From contig VFIW01000150.1 in NCBI GenBank assembly GCA_006386115.1, positions 23,811 to 87,810 of the forward strand: DNA of 64,000 bases, given 5' to 3'. The first letter of the stretch is position 1; the number at the start of each line of letters is the position of its first letter. Of the stretch, positions 33,070 through 43,967 are shown one piece after another. Both the position numbers and the translations under genes were made by a program. This stretch comes from Globisporangium splendens (taxonomy: Eukaryota; Oomycota; Peronosporomycetes; Pythiales; Pythiaceae). The notes under the pieces were generated by a model, which saw only the letters and a list, made by a program, of their open reading frames with translations, was not told where the DNA came from and searched no databases.

Positions 33070-33344
33070 ATCAACGAGCAAGTCCGGAAATCTGTTTGCT
33101 TGGAGAAGCAACAAGGGTTGTGCCTTGGCGAAGTGGTTTGTGGTGTGTATGTATCATTTTTGCGTTTTGTACGTTTCAGCGAACCAAAGCGATCGAGCAC
33201 CTCACATGAGGGTCGATTTGGTTCAGCCAGAATAAATAAATCGTTTGATTTCCGTCGAGCAAAATGCAACTGTTAGGCTACTGCCCTTGTCTATGATAAG
33301 CGCTTTCTCATGGCCATTCTGCTCCACGTAAAAGGATATCTGGA

Positions 33345-36020
33345 TTACCCAGGTTTCGGAAACGCGTTGCCGTTGGAGAGAACGGTATGTGCGTCTCCAG
33401 ACAAAATGGAGGACGGCGGGAGCACGTACGAGATCCCAACCGTTGGCAAAAATCCGCGCACCTCCGAGGTCACAAAGTGCTGAATCGTCTCTTGGAAGGC
33501 TGCCTCGAGGCGGCTTGCGCTATCACATTGTGGTCGTTGCTCCAGGAACCATTGCAGCAAGTCCACATATTTGTTGTTCATGGCTTGTTGCAGTGCGGCT
33601 GGCGTCAACTGGAGATGCGACTCATCCTGCTGCTGCACCCACTTCAAGATCGCCAGCTGGCCGCTTGCCATCGCAGTGTTCGCGAGCGTTTGCCGGAACC
33701 CACTGGAGCAAATCAGTTCCAGAAACGAAGAGCTACCGTTGTCATAGATCCACTGGACCACGCTCAATTGACCGTATGCGGCAGCATCCAAAAGGTACTC
33801 GTGCCATGAGACCACACTCCAAAACAAGTTGTCGTCTTGAGAACTCGTGGGCGAGGGCGAAGAAGAGGAAGGCTCTAGATCAAAAATGGTGTCAACATTG
33901 CCGCGTGCCCATTGCAGCATGTCCACGTGACCATGACGGCACGCTGTGTGCACCAGTGTCCCAAACGCATGCTCACGAAACCGCCGTCGCAACAGCAGCG
34001 AGTCTAGCGCAAAGAATGACAACAGCACGCTGCGCTGCTTGAATTTGGTCGCCCACTCGATCATCTCCGCGTCGGCAAAATTACACGACGGCATGTAGTT
34101 TTGCTGATACCACTCGAGAATGTCGCCTGCTTTGGTGAACATGAGCACGGCGCGCCATGTTTGCTTCGTAAACACTTCCGGGTGCTGTCCCATAGCGAGT
34201 GACTGCAGGATCGGCAGATCGCCACGCTGGGCTGCGAGCAAGCATACCCAGTCAAAGTTCGTCGCAGCCGTTGGGGAGTAGCGCAGCGCAAGTCGCGCGA
34301 ACGCGCGTATCCATGACGGCGCTTCCTTCGTGTGTAGATCCCACTCAAACCATTTCCCCTTGGACACCGACGATGTGAGCGGCGTCACGACGCCAAATCG
34401 TTCGCTGACAGTCTTGGGCTCGTGTGCAAACAGTGCAAACAACTGCTTCTGCGTGGACACAAAGTGCGGGGCTGCGAGGTGGTGTTCAAGTAGCCACTTT
34501 ACGAGATCCAGCGGGTGGGTCTTGCCGATCTCGAAGAGTGAATCGCCGTCGACCATATCACTCGGGTAGCCCGTGCCGTGAAGCCACGCCACAAGCTCCA
34601 GATTACCCGCCATGGCCGCGTTCAGCAACGCACGCGGAGACCAGAGTCCGAGATCTTGGACGAGCCACTTCGTCATCTCGAAATGGCCGCTCCTCGCAGC
34701 TTTTGCAGCATGGTACGGCGTCAACTGCGTCTGAAGCCCTGGCACCTTCTTCAAAATCCACTGCACGAGTTCGAAATGACCATCGGCGATCGCTGCTTCC
34801 AGCGTGCGGAGCTCCAAGGGGAAGCCTTTCTCTTCATGCAGCCACTGCAGCACGTGCTTGTGATTGTTCGCCGCAACACACGGGAGAAATGCAGACGAGC
34901 ACGAGAAGCGAGGATACTCGACGTAGAGCCACTGTAGGATCTGCAAATGGCCGTGACTCGCCGTCACGTCCATCGCAAACGATCGGCAGCCTTCGAAGCG
35001 ATTCGCGTGCAGCCACTGCGCGACCTCGAAATGGCCGTTCCCCGCTGCCCCCGCGATCGCGTGTGATGTGCAGCCTTCGGTCCGATTCTTATGCAGCCAT
35101 TTCACGACGTGCAAGTGTCCTCCTCGGGCGGCGCAGTCCATGGCGTGTGCCGAGCAAGGCCACTTCCCATCGGCGTGCAACTGTTTCAGCGAAGCCAAGT
35201 CGCCCTGCGCGGCCGCGTGGTCCATTGCTTTGTATCTTCTATATGAAAACGCTGCGTCGCGCGCAGCCGCGTCTTCCCAGTCGATGTCATCGTCCCGCTG
35301 GTCGTAGGTGCCCATGAGTCCCTTGCGCGTCGCAAACGCTTCCCGAAAGTACGTTTTCTTGACAAACACGGCGATCCAGTTCATCACATCGAGCTGACCG
35401 AGCGGCTCGAGCATATAGATCTGCGCAGCTTCCTTCGTGATCTGTCCTGCTACTGTTGAGAATATCGGTAGAATGGCGCTCGTGTGGTGGTCGTAGACCC
35501 ACTGCGCGACCTCCAAGTAGCCCCTCGATGCCGCAAACTCCATGGCCTTGTACGGTTCATACTGCGTGGTTGTATGTAGCCACTCGACAACTTGCAGGTC
35601 GCCCTGCTTCGCGGCTTCGTACATGACGCCCGCGGGGAACAGATACGGCACGTTGCGGTTCACCCACGCCATCGCCAAAGATGTGTTTGTCGCGTTTGTT
35701 GGTTCAAACGGACGCACGCAACCCACGTGGCTCTTGCTTCTGGATTCCCGCATCGAACGGTGGCGCAGCACCCACTGCACGACGGCGATCCGTCCATGCG
35801 CCGCGGCGCAATGCAGCACGCTCGCGTACTTCTTCTCGTCGTCGCCCAGCAGCAGCAGGTGCTCGTGCGCGTACAGGAACCGCACGAGGGTCTCGGAGCG
35901 CGCCTCGATCGCGCACACGAGCAGACACACGGCGTCCGCGTGCTCGAGGAAGTCGGCGATGTCCGCGATCACGCGCGGCGCGGTGTCGGCGTCAGCGAAC
36001 GCTGTCAAGTGCTGCCACAT
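33345..36020 (-). CDS. Ankyrin-repeat protein, copy 1
   Basis: An 891-residue single-exon ankyrin-repeat protein starting at MWQHLTAF; the frame is open to another ATG at 36089, but the sequence before 36033 is not shared with copy 2, so the shared Met is preferred. Repeats run almost end to end (AAAHGRIAVVQWVLRH, AARGGHLHVVKWLHKN, AAGNGHFEVAQWLHAN). The N-terminal helix block FLEHADAVCLLVCAIEA is common to all three copies. The first 570 or so residues are almost identical to copy 2, after which the proteins differ at many positions. No enzymatic domain, signal peptide or membrane helix is visible. It is a scaffold or interaction protein of unknown partner, convergent with LPMO copy 1 with 275 bases between their stops. 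Confidence 0.9.
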   Translation of the reverse strand: MWQHLTAFADADTAPRVIADIADFLEHADAVCLLVCAIEARSETLVRFLYAHEHLLLLGDDEKKYASVLHCAAAHGRIAVVQWVLRHRSMRESRSKSHVGCVRPFEPTNATNTSLAMAWVNRNVPYLFPAGVMYEAAKQGDLQVVEWLHTTTQYEPYKAMEFAASRGYLEVAQWVYDHHTSAILPIFSTVAGQITKEAAQIYMLEPLGQLDVMNWIAVFVKKTYFREAFATRKGLMGTYDQRDDDIDWEDAAARDAAFSYRRYKAMDHAAAQGDLASLKQLHADGKWPCSAHAMDCAARGGHLHVVKWLHKNRTEGCTSHAIAGAAGNGHFEVAQWLHANRFEGCRSFAMDVTASHGHLQILQWLYVEYPRFSCSSAFLPCVAANNHKHVLQWLHEEKGFPLELRTLEAAIADGHFELVQWILKKVPGLQTQLTPYHAAKAARSGHFEMTKWLVQDLGLWSPRALLNAAMAGNLELVAWLHGTGYPSDMVDGDSLFEIGKTHPLDLVKWLLEHHLAAPHFVSTQKQLFALFAHEPKTVSERFGVVTPLTSSVSKGKWFEWDLHTKEAPSWIRAFARLALRYSPTAATNFDWVCLLAAQRGDLPILQSLAMGQHPEVFTKQTWRAVLMFTKAGDILEWYQQNYMPSCNFADAEMIEWATKFKQRSVLLSFFALDSLLLRRRFREHAFGTLVHTACRHGHVDMLQWARGNVDTIFDLEPSSSSPSPTSSQDDNLFWSVVSWHEYLLDAAAYGQLSVVQWIYDNGSSSFLELICSSGFRQTLANTAMASGQLAILKWVQQQDESHLQLTPAALQQAMNNKYVDLLQWFLEQRPQCDSASRLEAAFQETIQHFVTSEVRGFLPTVGISYVLPPSSILSGDAHTVLSNGNAFPKPG

Positions 36021-36089
36021 TCGCGTCTGTGTGTTGTGGTAATGTTGTGGTACAATTGTGCATGGCAGAAAGCGCTGCTTCTGGAACAT

Positions 36090-36962
36090 TATTGACCCTT
36101 CGTTACAATCCCGCTAAAATTCTATATCCTCTCTACCGTGTGCTTGATATTTGATCGTTTTGACGCATTGAACCTGCTATATTTGGTGGAATGATCATAA
36201 TTGTAAATAGAGATATAGTTGGGTTGTAGGAGGATTAATTTGTACACACAATCTCCTTGTGGTGTGTCGAGACCTGGGAATCAGTCACCAGTGTATGGAG
36301 CGACCCTTATGGACAGGTCCGATGGTGCTGCAAACGAACGACGTGGCACTCCAGCGGTGTTCCGTGGTGCATTGTGCGTGCCTTATGGTGCTTTCATAGA
36401 GTGGACGCGTCGCAAATTTGTCACCAAATGAGTGAGTCGTCACTGGAGTTAGACAAACATTTGCTGGGGTAAAGTGCTTATTGAAGAGATGAGGGCACAA
36501 ATCTAAATTATACTTGACGCAGCGTTCGCGCGTTGTGAATATGAACACAAGTTGAGGTCTATTATTTATATAGGCTCATTTAAACAACCTGCAGCATCCA
36601 TTCTCCTACACACTCCTCTCTGCGAATTTCGTCTTGAAGTCGAAGTGGCTCTACAACACAGAGGAAGTTGGACCACACAGCATGGCGGCATTACGGGCAC
36701 GAATGTATGCAACACAGCAACCATTGGCAAATTACTCGATTAAATGCAAGGACTGATAGAGAGACTGTCTTGGCGTGTGTCTGCGCGCGACAATGGCTTT
36801 GCTCGCCTCAGAGAGTGAATGTGAATGTCCTCGGGAGGGTCGTTGCGGAATTGAGCGAACTAATGGCATTGCATCGAAGTAATCAAGGTGCTGGGATGAT
36901 CCCAGATCTGCTGGTGCAAGCAAACCAATATTTTCAAAAAGCAAAAATAGGGATAAAAAAAG
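36090..36962. other. Intergenic, start of IR2 spacer
   Basis: No gene. From about 36760 it resembles the region upstream of LPMO copy 1 (for example GTTGCGGAATTG followed by AATGGCATTGCATCGAAGTA, against a similar run near 30690), so the LPMO copy 2 duplication begins here. Confidence 0.55.
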
Positions 36963-37085
36963 CCATCATTTCTGTCGACTTCAACTTTGACGTTTTACGG
37001 AAATGAGCACAGATAGACCATCACTCCTTGTCAACTTCAAATGTAATTTGCAAAAATGGACGTAACAACAAACATCACTCCTGCG
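36963..37085 (+). repeat. Array of 54-55-bp motif upstream of LPMO copy 2
   Basis: Units begin with CCATCA at 36963 and 37018 and with CATCACTC at 37073 (steps of 55 and 54). They contain CGACTTCAACT or CAACTTCAAAT and then TTACGGAAATGAGCACA or TGCAAAAATGGACGTA. About 0.6 kb upstream of the LPMO start. Confidence 0.75.
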
Positions 37086-37695
37086 TCGTAGGCACCACAG
37101 CATCGATTGACCAACGTCCGAGACTCTTCAGGACAGCGAACTGAACTCTTGAAAACGCAATGTGGCCAATGGAAATCAGCCTGTCACGCACGGAAGAGCT
37201 CCGGAAGCTTCCTCGCCTCTGGCTCTGTCCATTTCTCAGTGCTATTTACATTCATCTGGGCAAGCATCGAAAAGACGTTGTTCATTTTGAGCATTTCAGC
37301 ATTCGTTGAAGTTAAAGGGGCACAACGAACACCAACAATCGACCAACAGCGAACTGGATAGTATTTTGGCTGCGCTCACGCGAAAGAAAACGCAAAAGCG
37401 AATGGACATTGACGGAGCTTGCGTTCCTGACATTTTCCTGTCGTGTTCGCCTCGAAATGAAGCCATAGAAGGAGACGAAAAAGAAAAAGAAAAAGTCATC
37501 AAGCGCCATCGCCATCTGTCCAATTCCTACTACGCTCTGGCTTCTCCGAGTCACTTGCCTCGTGCACCCAGACGAAGTTCGCTTCTTGCACCCGATGACC
37601 ACTTCGAAATCTGCTCTCGTGGCCGCAAGCAGTAGCAAGCCACATCCTCATACAAGTCCACGTCCATTCTCTCTCCATCTCTTTCCCCGACAAAC

Positions 37696-38880
37696 ATGGT
37701 TCGCCTTCTCCAATCGTCTCTCGGTGTGTCTACCACGACGGCTGCTGCTGTCTGTGCCGCCATCGTGGGTCTCAGCCTCTCGCCCGTTGAGGTCGACGCC
37801 CACGGATTCATCACGGCGCCGATGCCCGAGTTCTACGACGGCGTCATGAAGACCAACTTCATCGCCAAGATGAACCCGGCGTTCCCGGGCAAGTTCAACG
37901 ACAATCCGCAGGCCAATGTCGACACGTTCACGAAGGCGTTCCAGACCAGCGGACAGTATGCGACGTTGCGAGATTTGCTCAAGGACCACGGCGAGGACTG
38001 CGGCTACACGAAGCTCGACGCCGCGCCGAAGCCGATCCCGAGCGACGGGATGGTTTTGTGGCAAAACCCGGACACGAACGAAGGCTTCGTGCCGTCGCAC
38101 ACGGTAGGATGGCTATGGTTTATTGGTTGCCTGACTGTGTGTTTGGTTACCCTCTTTTGTTTGCTTATCATTGTGTGTGTGTGTGTCATTGAATCATTTG
38201 CAGGGACCGTGTGAGATCTGGCTGGACGACAAGCGCGTGCTGAGCGACGAGAACTGCGCGGGCCACTTTCCCGGCAACCCGGCGAAGATGAAAGTGGATT
38301 TCTCGAGCTGCACGAAGAACTGCGTGATGCGCTTCTACTGGCTCACGCTGCAGGAGCCCGCGTGGCAAATCTACAGTGAGTCACCTAGTGTGCACTGTTT
38401 TGCTGACAGAATTGCTCAATGGATGTTAACGAGAATGTTTGGTGTTTGCTGTTGTGTGTGTGTGTGTGTGTGTGTGTGGCTATCGCAGAGTACTGCATTC
38501 CGTTGATTGGACGCGGAGGAGAAGTCGGCGCAGAGAGCTACTCGTTCAGCAGCAACAACAACAAGAAGAAGAACGAGAATAACTACGGCAATGGCGGCAA
38601 CGCGAAGGCGAACAGCTACGACCACAATGGCAACATTGGCTACAACGCGAACAACGAGACGACTCAAGCAGTCTCCTCCGATGCGCCAACCCCAACACCG
38701 TCGGCGTCATCGAAGCACTCGGGCGAGTCATCGACGCCAACGCCGACTCCAGAGTCTTCGCAGGGCTATTCGGAGCCAACCTCGACACCTTCGTCAATCC
38801 AGTCGGTAGAGTCGTTTGCCGCTGCGCCAGAGCCAACACACCGGGGCTGCCAGAATGTGCACGGATCGAGAAAACAGTAA
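37696..38880 (+). CDS. Secreted AA17-type LPMO, copy 2
   Basis: Exons 37696-38103, 38204-38375 and 38489-38880, identical in layout and intron sequence to copy 1. The protein differs from copy 1 by very few residues (Thr for Ala in VDTFTKAF, His for Tyr in EPTHRGC). The signal peptide, mature His1 and second His of the copper brace are intact. It lies in the IR2 spacer in the same direction as copy 1, without an ankyrin neighbour. Near-identity begins about 390 bases before the ATG and stops within 8 bases after the stop codon, where copies 1 and 2 become unrelated (AAATCAACGAGC against AAATCAACAACA). Confidence 0.93.
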
Positions 38881-39064
38881 ATCAACAACAAGCACAGCGA
38901 AATGGAAGCGATTGTGATGAGAACCGATGCACGCGAATCGAAGATTCGCCTGGCGTTGCGCTTTGGGCGATAAATTGCGCAAGTGTGCTTGTTGTTGTGT
39001 GCGAGCAGCTGGTTTTTCAGATTCGGAATTGGTCTGCCTATATTTGTAAACTAATGAAATGGAC

Positions 39065-39112
39065 AGTTGAAGCTGGAGGAGTGATGGTCACTCTATGTTT
39101 ACTTCTGTAAAA
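39065..39112 (-). repeat. Dispersed 50-bp motif, single copy
   Basis: On the minus strand it reads TTTTACAGAAGTAAAC, then GTGACCATCACTCC, then CAGCTTCAACTG, the same block order as the LPMO-linked arrays. Confidence 0.65.
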
Positions 39113-41940
39113 TCACAATTTTGAAAGAAAAAAGGGAACTTGTTTGTGTTGTGGAGACCTCGAGCACGTAAACACCCGACGAGGGTCTAAACTTGTGCTT
39201 TGTGAGTGCAGATGTGGCTGTCGTGATGCGGATGGATGTGAACGCGCCATCACGAGATATTGGTTGCTGCCAATGGCTTCGCGCAGCACTCCCTCCAAGG
39301 TGTTGCATCTCATGACTGTGTTACGAAGACTCAACCACTTGAACTTCCAACGTCTAAAGAATGTGAGAACACGCGCTACGAAGATTCAAGTTGTGTTTCT
39401 CCGCTGTTTTGCCCTTTGGAGCCATAGAGCTTGTTTTTGTGAGGTGAGGTTGCATTCAGGTACAACAGCTGACTTGCAATACCCATAAGCCTATTTGCTC
39501 ACAGAACTTGCAATTGTGCAGCCCCTCGTTTTTCCTCAAGGACACTAACATAGCGAATGCTTTGCATCGATTCATATCGAGAAGACCCACAAACAAGCGT
39601 TCTATATCTTTTCAGAGCGCTGCGTCTCGCGTTGTTCTCCCGCCGCAAGTGCGATTCGTTGACAAGTGAGATGGCTACATGCAAGTGAGCAGCCGATTTA
39701 TTCGCATCTGCAGGACGTCTCTCCCTCCCAACAAGTGTACACAGCACACACACTGGAGCATGAGGGTCGATGGATGGGCACACTAGCGAGGGAACACAGG
39801 CAGTGATCGGGCACGTGCGAGCGTTTATGTGTGCACTTTCTTTCTTTTCTCTCTTGCGTGAGATGCGGTAATAAAGAGCGAGGATGCTCACCTGTTGCGG
39901 GGTGAAACACCAATCACCACAGTAGCAGATTCACTGCTCAGATCTCCTCCCACTCGGTCACTCGCAGTCGATTTGTGTCGGAAACGCGATGCACTACTCT
40001 TCACTCACTGGCACTTACCGCAGTTGACAGTGAATGCCACCATCTTTGACTTGAGTTCTAACACTGTTGAGCACATTCATCTTTGGTTGAGTATTGCGAA
40101 CTCGGGTCTTTTCTAGCGGAACAGAATGCGAGTCAATTAAGAGAGGAAGGGACATGCGTCTGTCCGCCATGAAGAAGGACAGCATGGCAGAGAAACAAGC
40201 GTGATACCCACGTTGCACATTCGCCGACGCGACTCGGACGATTGATGTTGAGGAGGAGCGGAGCAGAGCGAAATAAATAATGGACCCAAGAAAGAAATAG
40301 AGAGATGAAGTATTGTCATGTGTGCGCCGTCCATTTGCTCATTGGCGAGCGTCGTGCTGCATGACCTCCTCGAAATCATGAAACGGACGAACGCCGACAG
40401 ACAAGCTCAGCTGCGCGCCTCGCTTCCCTTCTTCCCGACGACCGACTCTCTCGGCAGAAACCGAATGGATCGCTGTCATATTCAGTACTGTATGGGGCAG
40501 GAAGAGCGACGCAAGATCGCAATTGCAGACAGAACGGCTCCACCACCAGTCATTCCAAACGACAAACAAATTTAAACAAATCATGCCTCTGTACAAAAAT
40601 TGAGAGAGATCTGATGCACCATCCTGCGCGAAAAAACAACACACACAAGCCCAACTTCTCACACAGACGCATCAGAATTGCCAGAATTGCGTTCAGCGCG
40701 AAAGAAAGGGATTGAGTGCGTGAAACGATCCTCTTCGACTCCGTCGCACCATGTGTTTGCATGCGCCACTTGCAGTACAAGCTTTGGGTCAACGCGACAG
40801 AAAGCGCAATGTGCATTTGGGATCGGGAAGCCATCAATCAAGGCAACTCAAAACAGAACCAGGATGTTGCTATGAAGTGATGGCACTCGTCCCTTTTCTC
40901 GTGGGATGCTGCGTACGGTATATGCGCTCCCTCTCTCCAACTCGAGGCGCATTCACAGACTTTCGCAGACAAACCGATGGTGTCTTTGCCCGTCATCAAG
41001 CAGACCTTTGGACCTTTTTGGCAACACATGTGGCACCAAAAGTGAACAAATTTCTTGGCTTTTGGTGATGCTTTTGTAAAGCGTGCGTGGGTACAGAACA
41101 GACAAAAGTCTGAGGTTGGATACGAGCGCCAGTGGTTCGGTATTCCAGCTGACCACTTGGTCTTTTTCGAAGATGCGCAAACTTTTGTGTAATGGCTTTT
41201 CTAGTGAGGTGGGCGATTGAGCCATTGCCGAAAAATGTGCCAACATTTTTAGTACCCGTAGCACACAGGACTTCAGTATGTTGTGTGGTGAGTTGTGGGT
41301 GCTGGTCAAGTAGCTGCCGAAGGAATCAATCGAGCGATGGTGGAACGTGTGCATTCTCAGATGAAGTTGGTTGTTGAAGCCACCCTCAACATTTGTATTT
41401 CTCATACCCTTTTAAAAGCATTTGACTCATCGATTAATCGAAATATAACACTGATGCTGCTCAGAAGCTGTAGAAACCTATATCTCGTCTCAAACTAATA
41501 GATTGAACCATCGAAAAGCTCCATTCGAACGATCTTGTGATCCCACCAGCACCAATCCAGAAAAAAATCAGGGGGGACCAGACTATCTCTCGATATTTTC
41601 TTGCACTTGTTTGCTCTGCTGTGAAACGGGGAAGCGAGAGGGGAGGATGGCTCTGCGAGCACCTCCCCAAACGAGACGGACCTGACACATGGATGGACGA
41701 ACGAAAGGTTTAGATGGGAGCCAAAGCGAGAGGGGAGATCAACCAAAAACTAAACAGACGCACAGGTTGGGACGTGGCGGCATGGGAAAACGTCGAACTT
41801 TAAGAAACCGCTCGCTCCAGCATTTTTACTCACGTGCCTTGCCGCGTTGCCCTCTTGGTCAGTTGCGTGTGTGCTCTTCATTCGCCAATTGACCACGCGG
41901 GAGGCGCACGAGAAGGAAGAAGAGTCGTCGTGCGGTTTCC

Positions 41941-41948
41941 TTTATAAA
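41941..41948 (+). promoter_or_regulatory. TATA-like box of the FYVE coiled-coil gene
   Basis: TTTATAAA lies 179 bases upstream of the ATG at 42127, with CGCCAATT 50 bases further upstream. Spacing is plausible for a transcription start near 41975 and a leader of about 150 bases. Inferred from motif only. Confidence 0.35.
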
Positions 41949-42126
41949 CCTCGCGGTCCGTTCTTTCCATCTTGGTGTCCCGATTTTCTTTCGAGTGTGT
42001 AGGTCTGGGGTCGTCCATCCATCGCACTCATCCATCAGTCGTCGTCACATTCGCGAATCCCTGTTTTCCAGGAGCAACAAAGGTCTTGCTGTTGTTGTTC
42101 ATTGTGCGAGTCGCTCGATACGCAAG

Positions 42127-43314
42127 ATGAAGTTGTTTTCGCTTGGCTCGAAGAAGAGCGCTGAGGAGAAAGCCCGCGAGCAGGCGCTGAAAGAGCAGCA
42201 GAAGACCGAGAAAGCGCGGCTGAAAGAGCTCAAGAAGCAAGCCAAGGAACAGGACGCGATCGCGAAGAAGGCAGCCAAGGACGAGAAGAAGCGCGTGAAG
42301 CGCGAGGAGAAGGAGTGGAGGAAGCACGAGAAAGTGCTGCGTGACCGCGAAGCGCAGGCACATAAGGCAGTCGAGAAGCGCGAGAAGGAAGAGCGCAAGC
42401 GCGTCAAGAAGCTCGAGCGCCAGCATGCAACGACCAAGCGACGCGAAGAGCGCCGTCGCCGAAAGGAGTTCATCCGCAACCGACGAAAGATGAAGAAGCT
42501 GCGCAAGCAACTGAAGAAACAGCGACGCGCCGAGGATGCCGCGGCGCAGCAACAGCAGCTTGACGAGCTTCTTGCAGCTGAGGCAGCACGTTCCCCACAA
42601 CCACAAGATCCAGAAGGTGGTGCAATGATGACGGCGCCCATTGCTGCCACGGTTGCTCCAGAATTTAAGAAGCGACAAAACTGCTTCACTTGCAGAGCAC
42701 GGTTCAATGTTACTCGGCGGCGTCATCACTGCCGCAATTGTGGTGAAAGCTGCTGCAAGAAGTGCGTGAGCCAGGCGAAACACGAGATCCCATGGCAAGG
42801 CAAGAACAAGCCGCAGAAGGTGTGCGTGATGTGCGACACCCTGGTCTTCAGCGATCGCACGGCGGCGTCCCTGGTCGTCGATGGTGCGACTGCTACGTCT
42901 GAAGGCACAACTGCTGCCGTGTCGACCAGAGCACCGTCTCGCTCCAACTCGTTGGAGGTTGCAGTCGATGCTGCTGTTGCGCCACGTCCGGCTTCGTCGG
43001 GCTCGAGCAGCCGGCCGGCATCCGGATCGGGCATCTCGGTCTCACTCTCATCACGCTCTGGCCGCCTCGCGCGTCGCACCGACAGTGGCTCGTCGTCGTC
43101 CCCAACGCTGACCAAGAAGCCGTCGTTGTGGACACTGCCGATCCGTCCTCTGCTGAAGCGCAAGCGCAGCGCGGACCGACTGCGGAATCGCCAGCTGGAC
43201 TTTGAGCTGCAGCTGGAGAAGGCCGACATGCTGGCGCGTCAGGGTCTGAAGAGTCGCGCTATTGAGCTGCAACCGCAGCACTCGATGATGACGCCCGTCG
43301 CACCGGTGTCGTGA
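42127..43314 (+). CDS. Coiled-coil FYVE zinc-finger protein
   Basis: A 395-residue protein. Residues 10-165 are an extremely charged Lys/Glu/Arg-rich helix (for example AKEQDAIAKKAAKDEKK), likely a coiled coil or single alpha helix. A canonical FYVE domain follows at 186-236: CFTC, the basic motif RRRHHCRNCG (His200-His201), SCCKKC and a final CVMC pair, giving eight zinc ligands and the PI3P-binding motif. The C-terminus is Ser/Thr-rich and then basic. This predicts recruitment to endosomal membranes rich in PI3P, with the helix as a spacer or oligomeriser. The start is the ATG at 42127 (MKLFSLGSKK); the open frame extends upstream without ATG. It sits alone in the IR2 spacer and is unrelated to the non-canonical FYVE/GAF gene at 8839. 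Confidence 0.92.
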   Translation: MKLFSLGSKKSAEEKAREQALKEQQKTEKARLKELKKQAKEQDAIAKKAAKDEKKRVKREEKEWRKHEKVLRDREAQAHKAVEKREKEERKRVKKLERQHATTKRREERRRRKEFIRNRRKMKKLRKQLKKQRRAEDAAAQQQQLDELLAAEAARSPQPQDPEGGAMMTAPIAATVAPEFKKRQNCFTCRARFNVTRRRHHCRNCGESCCKKCVSQAKHEIPWQGKNKPQKVCVMCDTLVFSDRTAASLVVDGATATSEGTTAAVSTRAPSRSNSLEVAVDAAVAPRPASSGSSSRPASGSGISVSLSSRSGRLARRTDSGSSSSPTLTKKPSLWTLPIRPLLKRKRSADRLRNRQLDFELQLEKADMLARQGLKSRAIELQPQHSMMTPVAPVS

Positions 43315-43955
43315 GTCGAGTGCGCTGTAGACTTGATGCTTTTTCTAAAATCTTTATATCAATCTTCATTGCGTAGTGTCGTCGGCGAGCATTTTGGCGG
43401 ATACAAGACACCCAGTAAAAGCAATACAAGACCGTCTCGTTCTCTCCCTTTCGGACTTGCTTTGCAACGACTGTTGAAGTGGACTTTTCAGCTCGGTCAT
43501 ATTTGCTGTCAATGCTGCTCCAAAGTATTATTCAGCGATCACACAAAACATCGGACTTCTAATTATAAGATATAAAACCGATAAATACCGATTCATATCA
43601 TTATTTACTGCAAAGAAAGACTTCAATTTTGACACCAGTGTCCAGTGTTTCCTTCAAAAAGGAAACCGGCAACAGAAGCCCGATTTGTATTCTTTATGCG
43701 TACTCCCTCAAGGAGATTGCGTATTCAAGTACAGCCTCCCACCAACCACCGGTCTATCATTTCACAATTAGTGACGCAATTCAAATTCAACAGATCAAAT
43801 GTCACAAAAATGCACTCAAAATGCATAGTTCAAGCGCATATATACAATTATGCAGTGAAGGTAATGAAGGGTAAGCAACAATGGCTTTGAAGTAGCCCCT
43901 TCTGTCCCTGCAAACAATGAGAACAGCACGACGTCACCTCAGTGGATCACGAGAT
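43315..43955. other. Intergenic
   Basis: Between the FYVE coiled-coil gene and ankyrin copy 2; AT-rich, no gene or repeat recognised. Confidence 0.6.
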
Positions 43956-43967
43956 ACACAGACGCGA

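Larger units (their letters stand above)
30560..36033 (+). repeat. IR2 left arm (LPMO plus ankyrin gene)
   Basis: This segment pairs in inverse orientation with 43956-49440, with coordinates summing to about 79990. It includes the LPMO upstream region, LPMO copy 1 and ankyrin copy 1. The inner edge is sharp: homology starts at ACACAGACGCG, a few bases before the ankyrin ATG. The outer edge fades near 30560. Identity is about 99% over LPMO and the first 1.7 kb of the ankyrin gene, and clearly lower over the outer flank and the ankyrin 3' third. Confidence 0.88.
38881..42126. other. Long intergenic region of IR2 spacer
   Basis: No gene is recognised over 3.2 kb. A single dispersed motif is at 39065-39112, and a fragment like the LPMO upstream region is at about 39230-39300 (GCGCCATCACGAGATATTGG, then GGCTTCGCGCA). 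Open frames of up to 150 codons at 40.3-41.4 kb have no recognisable motif. Towards the end a CCAAT-like CGCCAATT (41883) and a TATA-like TTTATAAA (41941) probably belong to the promoter of the FYVE coiled-coil gene. Confidence 0.55.

Noticed and set aside
40318..41405. Possible gene or transposase remnant in the IR2 spacer
   Set aside because: Open frames of 85-150 codons without conserved motifs, start context or paralogue in the window.
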